From Mytilisepta virgata (Eukaryota; Mollusca; Bivalvia; Mytilida; Mytilidae): a stretch of 64,000 nt of DNA. The notes under the pieces were generated by a model. That model had not been told where the DNA came from, made no database searches, and saw only the letters and a program-made list of their open reading frames with translations. A program made the position numbers and the translations under genes. Below, in pieces: positions 56,366 through 64,000 of the stretch. The DNA lies in contig CM051519.1 of assembly GCA_028015205.1 (NCBI GenBank), positions 79,381,539 through 79,445,538 of the forward strand, given 5' to 3'. How positions within the stretch are numbered: the stretch's first letter is position 1; every line of letters starts with the position of its first letter.

Positions 56366-59149
56366 TACCATCTTCCAACTTTGTTAGGTTTTATGTTTTC
56401 ATCTTATGTCAAATTTCGATAAAATGGATATAAAACTGGTGGACTAATGTGATATTTTGTAGAGAACTGACATCGAAATGGTCAAAATTGGCAATTTTCC
56501 GCTTTTGTCCAAACCACCTTTATATTTATACTTTAGGATGTCAGTATTTTTTGGCACGATATTATTAAAATTCATATATACATTTTAGATATGCTAGATG
56601 AGATAATTTAATGAATAGTTTAGTTGAGTAATCACAATTTTTTTCTTGTCATCCTGCCAAAGATTTTAATTTTCTTGAATTATAGCACATTTCATGTCCA
56701 CTTAGGGCATTCATGTTTTAACTTTTTTCTATCCAATGTGTTAGTTTTAAGATTCCGCACATATGTCAGCAACATATATCTGTTCTTAGTTAAATGTTCA
56801 GTCATTACTAGCCTATAAGTAAAATATTTCGTATTATCGACATTCATTTATAGTAAAATATATTCAATTTCAATTAGAGTAAAATGAATAGTTTATATCT
56901 TTAAAATAAAACGGTCAATTTATCATAGAAGAGTGGCATGTAATATTTTAAATAAGCCCAAAAATGTTGCTGTTGGCTATCAACTTAAAATTGAGCAAAC
57001 ATCAATTTTCACAGAAGGTAGAAAAGGTTCTGAAGGTCTGTTTGGAAATGTAAAAACCAACTTCTGTATTAATTTGACACAAGTAAAAATAACAATCTTC
57101 AAAATATAAGATACAATCTGTAAAATACATAGTCACTCAAATTTTTATGAGAAACTATAAAAATTCGACTTTTTATTTAAACTGGTGAAATCTTCAAGAG
57201 AGGTGTAAATGCAGAATTTGACTATCAAGAATATTAATTTGCATAAAGATACATCACATAGCTTTATTACATTTCTATTTTTAAGATAAATACAAACAAT
57301 GATAATAATTTGAAAACTTTTTCAGTAAAAAGAATTATACTTTTTAATTAAAAGGGTAATTTTTGGGAAATAAGTACATATGAAAATGCTTTCGTGAACA
57401 AGATCACAGTGTCACTTAAAAAAACCCATTTTCTTAAACATGTAAACTTCTCATATATTAATTATCTAATAGGTGCTGTAATATAAGGTATAAATTATCT
57501 ACCACTTCACAATTGGAAATGTATCTTATACATGTACTAATAGCAGTTAATTCTCAAATTTTACTGCTCTGACTTTATAGAAAACATATAGACATGTGAA
57601 AAATTGCAGAGATCGTGAATTTCGTCAGAAATATCATTTTTTACTTTAAAATTGCAACAATAAGTAAACATTTATTCTGAATTCATGTTCTAGTTCATTT
57701 TAACTTTTCATGGATGAACCAATAAACTGTCTATTGTAAAGTTTCATTAAACATTTTTAAATGGGAAAATGTGATCTCTAAGTGATTTTTTGGGAAGGAC
57801 AAAAATGGATGATTTTTCCATTTTCAAATGTCTACCACCCTCACATTTTTTGTCACATTACAATAAATATATGGTTATTTGAAATACAACAGAAGACTTT
57901 TTGAAACCATATTGATATCTAAATATATTAGATCAACAACTATTTATTTTTGTCTGGCTAAAGTTGTCCATTTATTCATTTTGAACTACAAAAAGAAACA
58001 AAATTTGATTGTTTGTTTGACAGAAGATTTAGCTGACATGCTTAATCTATAGTTACAAAATAATAAAATTAAAACTAAGCGGGAAGAAAAAAAATAAATT
58101 GAATATATGGAACATACAAAAACATGATAAATACAAACCCACGGGGAAAAAATGATTTGAAGACGTTTGAGATCCAAATTTGTAAATTAATCTAACATAT
58201 ATATTTTTTCTAATTTTACTTATATGTGGTTGAAAGAACTTTTTTTATTGTGGAAATATCTGTTTTCGTTTTAGATATCCGGAAATATTTAAATTGTCAT
58301 ACATATTTTACATACACACCTACAACACATTGGTTGACTCAAGAAAATTGAGAAAAAAAACAACATCTTAATCTTTTGAGATTAAGATGTTCTGAATAAA
58401 TTTTATATAAGAGTTTTTAAATTAATCTACATTACATGTATAATGATTTCACTTGCATTTATATGAAAGAACGTTGCCTTGAATATAGATAAAAACGTTC
58501 ATCCCTCATATGTTTTACATGACAATGATAAATATCTGCTTCGGTTACCTATATCTAAGTTCCGGATTTATTAATAATTTAATTTGATTTGAATAATGCA
58601 TTTTGATTAGCTGAACAGCATAGAGCAATATTAAAAATAATTGGTTATACTGTATAACCTGGGTTGGACTTATTACATCATCCACCAACATATTAATCCG
58701 CAACTTGCAAATTCAAATGGTCCCATGTCATTATTCGTGCTTGAATCAAGGAATCATTGTACTTCTGTTTGGAAATTAAATTATAATGAATCTTTCCAAT
58801 ACTTGAACAAGTTATACTTAAATAACCTGTTCAAAAACTGGAAACATTCCATAAATAAACCATTAAAATGTGAAAACTATCGACAGTGTAATATATACCC
58901 GTGCTTCAAACTGCTGAGTAAGCTCCAAGAAAGTTTTATGTAATGATCAAGCTCTCAGCTTTTTATTATATGACTGTGATGATTTAATCAACAAACACTA
59001 TCAGATACAGGAGGCTTGTCACAAATATTTATGGTGTAAGTGTTCTTGTGAATAACAATTTAACACTTTAAGGTATGTGGTACAAATGTACCTGAATTCG
59101 CTAAATTATGGAATTTTACGAAATTTGCCATGAATATTCAAAACCTCCA
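56366..59149. other. No clear gene
   Basis: AT-rich sequence, possibly ancient repeat DNA. The 100-codon frame at 58641-58943 (with LNNLFKNWKHSINKPLKCEN) has no recognised domain. At 58366-58392 ATCTTAATCTTTTGAGATTAAGAT forms a perfect short hairpin. Confidence 0.4.
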
Positions 59150-59268
59150 GGGTACGTGAACAAACTGTTACGCGCACTTCTAGGAACGTGAACAAACTGT
59201 TACATGTACGTCTAGGGTACGTGAGCAAAGTGTTACGTGTACCTCTAGCGTACGTGTAACAAAATGAA
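59150..59268 (+). repeat. Minisatellite, about 35-bp unit, three to four copies
   Basis: GGTACGTGAACAAACTGTTACGCG, CTTCTAGG-type units repeat with changes, alternating TACGTG with GTTAC(G/A). Confidence 0.85.
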
Positions 59269-60569
59269 TTATGACCCGAACCTTCATAGAAGGATCACGC
59301 GAGATTCAAAATTCCAAATAACTCCTATCACCATACCAAACAAAGAGTTTATCATTTTAATCACCTACTTAGTAGATTTTCACAGCTGACTATTCAATGA
59401 TAATCAAAAGAAGAATCAATTAATAAAAGCGACTAAAATTCTATCGTTAACGAACCTACTAAGTTCAGTTGCCTGTTTCCTATTAATAAGTGGAAAAAAG
59501 ACCCTTTGATCTGAATACTTTAAAAAAAATCTATATCGATAATTATGAATATGAAGGAAAGCAAGTATTTCATTAGACTGATTAAATGTTTGCCTTTATA
59601 CTAATCTTCCTAAAGCAGCCCATATCTTCTGATAAATATAAAAGTATTAGATTAGTGGTAATGCTGTACAGTGAGGGAAACTGGCATAAAGCTCCTCAAA
59701 TGCAATTGTTACTCCGTAATTCAGCTATATAACTAAATGTAATTCAGTTCGAAATCTCTTATATGACAATTTGTAGCTGACAGAATATGCAGATAATGGG
59801 GTGTACTTTTAAGTCTTTAATTTGCTTGCTTTAAGTTCGCCTTAGTCTTTAATTTGATTGCTTTAATTTCGATTATTTAAATAGTAGAGTCAATATCAGA
59901 ATGTAAACAATGCCTGGTTTATTTATTGCTGAATAAAGTACATTCGAGAAAGGACTTAATATGCAATTTTGTTGGTATGAGTGTGAAGCTGCTTCCCCTA
60001 CTTTTATACAGTGTTGCAAATGTTCAAAATGCTCTGTTTAAAATACACTGCCTACGAAAAAGGCTCAAGCAAAGTATAAAGCATGTATATTCTTTCATTT
60101 AATAGGTTAAGCCATTTACCGTAATAAGGTCACATACTTTTGTAGGCAAGAACTTACGTATATAATTCTGATTTGAAATTCTTGTAATCATTTTGTTGCA
60201 CGAAACTGAATAAAAATTCATTATATATTTGTGAAATAATATTTTTTGACAAAAAGATCACATTTTGGAATTAAAGGTCATTCAATAAAATATAATAAAT
60301 GTTTTACTGTATAATAGAGCTCCTGATCGGTTTAAGCAGCTGTCACAAAACACATAAATAATATAGTTGAATATATATAACCCCATTGTTGAATATGACT
60401 TAGCATGGTGATAGTTACAATTGAAATAATTTGAAAAGTAAATCAAATTTTATTATGTCTGATTCTGAATCCAAGTACCGTGATAAAAGGTATATTTCAT
60501 CCTTTTGAAGCTGGGCCAATACATATAGTATTATCGAGAAGTAGTCAGTCATTGGACTAAAAATGTAAC
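59269..60569. other. No feature seen
   Basis: AT-rich, no sustained frame. TCTTTAATTTG(C/A)(T/T)TGCTTTAA occurs twice near 59813 and 59848. Confidence 0.4.
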
Positions 60570-60571
60570 TA

Positions 60572-61717
60572 TACTAGTCAAAAAAAAGAAACGTTACACT
60601 GTTTTTTTTCTGAATTTTCATAAACCTCGTACACATTGAAAGAATTCTATTTCGAACCAATGATAGGGCACATTGTATTCTTATCAATTTTGTTTGTTCG
60701 AACATGTCCCGCATTTTTTCAACGTCATTTTGCGGAATCGGTTCGTTACTGCAGTAGAAACACCCAGACGTATACATGGAATGCCCAACAACAGGATTTC
60801 AGACCAAACTGTACGGAATCGCCTGCGTCAAAGTGGCCTCAATGCACCCCGTCAATTGAAAGGTGCCATACTGAAACAACGTCACAAAGACGTCAAGGGT
60901 ATGGTGCACGTGTAATATGGAACCATATGACATGGCAGAACATTCTTTTTTCGGACGAATGGCGTTTTTCTTTGAGATCTATTGATGGAAGGGCGCGTGT
61001 ATACCGTCGTCGTGGAGAACGTTTATCTAGAGCTTGTGTACAGGAAACAGATTGTTTTGGTGAGGGTAGTGTAATGGTATGGGGTGAAGTAAGTCACATC
61101 GGATGAACGGAATTGAAAGTTGTAGCCGGTAATCTTGATGCTGTTCGCAATAGAGACGAGATATTGCAGCCTGTAGTACTGTCGTTCCTTTGTAGGCATC
61201 AATTTAATCATGTGTTTCATCAAAACAATGCTCGTTGTCATATAGCTCAACTGACGATGGATTTGTTAAACCGACACCACATCTGGGTTCTTCTATGGCC
61301 AGCAATGTCACAGGATTTCAATCCAATTGAGCATTTATGGGATTAACTTTGCCGTCAGGTTCGCAATCGTGTCAATCCACCGGAAACGCTTGACCAGTTT
61401 CAAAGGAATGGACAAACATCCCACATGTGACTGTCAGAAACGAGATCGGTTCTATGCGCCGTAAGTGTACAGCTGTTATCAATGCAGAAGGTGGACATAC
61501 CCGCTATTGATTACTGTACTTTGACTTTTGAATGACTGTAACATTGGTGCTATAAATACGGACAAAATGGACATTTGATGAATGTTGTTGGCATGTGTTA
61601 TCTTTATAACGATTGATTCTTGAAATATATTTTAATTGTCATAAAATTATGTTGTGATATTGAAATTAAATCACATGAAATACGTATAACGTTTTTTTTT
61701 TTTTTTTTTGACTAGTA
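60572..61717 (+). mobile_element. Tc1/mariner-type DNA transposon, full length
   Basis: 1146 bp between TA dinucleotides (60570-60571 and 61718-61719). Ends: TACTAGTCAAAAAAAAGAAA on the left and, reverse-complemented, TACTAGTC plus an A run on the right. TA target duplication and size fit the superfamily. The A/T runs in the two inverted repeats differ in length. Confidence 0.9.
60660..61510 (+). pseudogene. Tc1-type transposase, inactivated
   Basis: Parts are readable in different frames: an N-terminal helix-turn-helix part (ISDQTVRNRLRQSGLNAPRQ, 60790-60850), the first catalytic block ILFSDEWRFSLRSIDGRARV with RRRGERLSRACVQ and GSVMVWGE, then, after a stop at 61104, VVAGNLDAVRNRDEILQPVV and HQFNHVFHQNNARCHIAQLT, and the third block MSQDFNPIEHLWD. 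The C-terminus CTAVINAEGGHTRY is visible in another frame to 61510. The second catalytic aspartate, normally in a Q-D-N-A motif, is N here (HQNNAR). Stops, frameshifts and this change mean no active enzyme. Confidence 0.9.
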
Positions 61718-61816
61718 TATAAACTACTTTATTATTTTTCTATATAAATCTATTTTTCTATTGGAATAGAACATGACACATGACAAATTTAAAAATTTAA
61801 AAAACATGCATAGCAT
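61718..61816 (+). repeat. 99-bp direct repeat, copy 1
   Basis: Identical over its whole length, as far as I can read, to 63461-63559. Includes CTATTGGAATAGAACATGAC and ACATGACAAATTTAAAAATT. It begins exactly at the right TA of the Tc1 element. A diverged third version lies at about 61866-61945. Confidence 0.9.
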
Positions 61817-63460
61817 GGTATGGCATGCTATATAGTTTTTACGGACTGGGGATTTAAAAACATAGCCTTATTATTTTTGTATATAAATCCCGATTTTCTA
61901 TTGGATTAGCACATGACACGTGACAAACAAAAAAAAACATGTTTTAAAGACTTTTAAAATCGGAATATCAAACCCTTTCAAAAATAAGAGAATTAATATT
62001 GAAAGTTGAAAAATAATAAAGCAATTGTAGCATGTTGTTTTCGGTCGATACTTGATTTTATCGCATTGACCAAGAATAACAATATCGACCTCGGACTTCG
62101 TCAGTGTTCTTGGTCAGTGGGATAAAATCATGTATCGACCTCATCAACATGCTATAATTGTATATTACGAAAGACCTGTGAATATTTATTTGTAATATAA
62201 TTGGTATAGAATATTAAATGGAAACCGTGCATTTTAATACTAGACATGGCAATAACTCCATATTAATTTTATGACCTCTTGTGAAAAGAAAACAGAAATA
62301 AATTAGCAGCTTGATTTTGAGAATAATTCCTTGTCAGAAACTGGCATTAAATGAAATTACAACGATTGTTGTCTCGATATATTGATTCCATTTCCATTTT
62401 TCTGTAATATTTGAGAATGAACTTGCAATTTTCCCTATGTTCACTTCAGTAGAACATTGTCTCCCTGACGCTTATAACCTTACGTAAAAAATCAAGACTC
62501 TTCATGACTCCGTAGAAATTCGATTCCTTTGTCCTTAACGTTATATAAATGATAGCTGTTTTTACGCCCCTTTGGTATTCTGTGATTTCTGAAAATGTTC
62601 AATAGGTGACAGCAGAATTGTAAATAACAAAAGATAAATCGAAGGACAAATAATAAAGGCGTTAAAGGAAAAACATCGTGGGAATAAAAAGCACGATTAT
62701 AGTATACAAAGTTTTGATCAGTTTCAACAAATAAAAGGACAAATTACAAAAACATCTATATTTGTATTCATTTATGAATGGGATTGCTAAAATTGAAAAC
62801 ACATTTTGTTTATTTGTTTAAAACGTTTAATTTCCCGAATTGCCTACGTATTTTCAGAGGTATTTCATTTCGAAAGTACGTCAACCTTATAAATCTGTTG
62901 ATACGTGTCGTAGATGTAGCACATTGACAGTCTTCTAATTAATGCAAGATGAAAATGTAGAAATATGGGATATTCGTCAATGGAAAGCAACTAGGGGGTC
63001 GTCGTATGGTCTTCAACATTGGCCAGTTTTAAATTTTCTGCAACGCTAGCAATATAAACAAAATTAACATGTTGAATAGCTCTAAAAAGTCAACAATATA
63101 AACACGGTAAACAACAAAATGACATACCAATCAATCAGCGATACCTGACAAACAGAACCCTGGACACAAAATAACATAAAAGAACATAAAACACAAAACA
63201 TAAACACAACAGAGTCAGGATACAATGAACAGGGGTGGAGATAAACCGGTTTTACGGGTACCCAAACCTCCTCCTTATCTATCCTCACACGTTGGTGTAC
63301 AAAACGTACTATAAAAACCAATACAGAATGATTACCAAAAATATGACAGCTTGCCAGAACTACAAAAACTGATCGGAATGAACATTATTTAGATAGCAGT
63401 GCCAGAATGTGCTCGTTTCAACTGTAAATTTAGCTAAGACTCTCATAGCTGTCGGTCGGA
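61817..63460. other. No gene; contains one foldback hairpin
   Basis: Apart from the hairpin at 62022-62160 and the diverged 99-bp-type copy, there is no recognisable feature. The minus-strand frame at 63082-63321 has no domain. Confidence 0.45.
62022..62160. mobile_element. Foldback element, arms of about 60 bp
   Basis: CAATTGTAGCATGTTG..GGTCGATACTTGATTTTATC pairs with GATAAAATCATGTATCGACC..CAACATGCTATAATTG. The inner GCATTGACCAAGAA pairs with TTCTTGGTCAGTGG around a loop containing GACCTCGGACTTCG. Confidence 0.9.
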
Positions 63461-63559
63461 TATAAACTACTTTATTATTTTTCTATATAAATCTATTTTT
63501 CTATTGGAATAGAACATGACACATGACAAATTTAAAAATTTAAAAAACATGCATAGCAT
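63461..63559 (+). repeat. 99-bp direct repeat, copy 2
   Basis: Identical to 61718-61816. Its left neighbour is GTCGGTCGGA, not Tc1 sequence, so the repeat has its own boundary at ATATAAAC. Confidence 0.9.
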
Positions 63560-64000
63560 CTATTAAACGAAATGAGTATGAAACGACACTCCTATAAAGG
63601 GTTTTATGAGAGAATAAAACATTGACAATGAAGGTAAGGGTTGTCGCAGAGGACAAAAGGGGCGCAGCACACTAATCCATTCTCTAGCTAGATGTCCTGC
63701 TACTAGGGTCTTGTTTGGCTTCAGAAAAAACGTCCCCTTGCACTACAATACACACTAAGATATTGATGGAAGAATTTATTAATATCCTACTTGGTTTTCT
63801 TTCACCAGGAAGCTGAATATACGGAACGGACAACGGAATTGTTATTTTACTTCTAAAGAATCTTAAAACATAATCTACATTTTGATTCCTTTATTGCAAA
63901 TTACAACTACGTCTAAATGAGTTATCTTATCGAACACTTTTGGTCTGGATATTGAAAAATAAACTCAGATGCATAAATTTCGTGCGTATGGTGCACATTT
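63560..64000. other. No feature seen
   Basis: Ordinary AT-rich sequence to the window end. Confidence 0.45.

Noticed and set aside
56366..57950. A second TIR element between GGTGGACTAATGTGA at 56439 and CCACCCTCACATTTT at 57835
   Set aside because: The ends pair only loosely after the first few bases and no target duplication was found.
1..64000. tRNA or rRNA genes
   Set aside because: I found no cloverleaf with A and B box in plausible spacing and no conserved rRNA block by eye; a covariance search would be decisive.

Overview
The window looks like nuclear DNA of a bivalve mollusc, probably mussel-like. It is AT-rich and gene-poor, and is filled with repeats familiar from bivalves: Helentron/pearl-type repeats with 160-bp-scale tandem cores, Penelope-like, BEL/Pao and Tc1 remnants, and many foldback hairpins. 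The species assignment is inference. I see no complete host protein gene, no rRNA or tRNA gene, no CRISPR array and no prokaryotic signal. Nearly all readable protein sequence belongs to mobile elements.

Layout. (1) 0.2-9.6 kb: a nest of at least five non-autonomous elements, each starting with an AGGCTC..GAGCCT hairpin plus GCTCACCTGG and ending in a hairpin plus CCAGGTGAGCTAA; several are inserted in one another. Three more copies lie at 32.9-33.7 (minus), 35.2-37.3 and 38.2-39.3 kb. (2) 9.6-23.9 kb: mostly featureless DNA with a 3.3-kb-spaced inverted duplication (12.8-13.5 / 16.8-17.5), a possible short exon, the 3' end of a LINE on the minus strand and a small TIR element. (3) 23.9-32.5 kb: a 37-bp minisatellite and a direct segmental duplication. 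One copy was opened successively by Penelope-like fragments, a wrecked BEL/Pao retrotransposon and a 1.24-kb TTAA-flanked TIR element. (4) 32.9-39.5 kb: more Helentron-like copies and a separate 160-bp tandem array. (5) 40.3-46.6 kb: a large interrupted palindrome (centre near 44.76 kb) whose arms carry different later insertions, ended by an array of nested short palindromes. (6) 47.0-49.25 kb: a young LTR element whose LTRs differ by very little and whose only coding content is a zinc-knuckle plus coiled-coil protein, with no pol. (7) 49.5-56.4 kb: Penelope-like pieces, including a 255-codon reverse-transcriptase ORF and orphan 3' ends. (8) 60.57-61.72 kb: a complete-length but dead Tc1-type transposon beside a 99-bp repeat.

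The paralogous copies (duplication A/B, palindrome left/right arm) give near-empty sites, so several insertions can be ordered in time from this window alone. The best candidates for something unusual are the gag-only LTR element, the large palindrome with its palindromic array, and the nested Helentron-like cluster.
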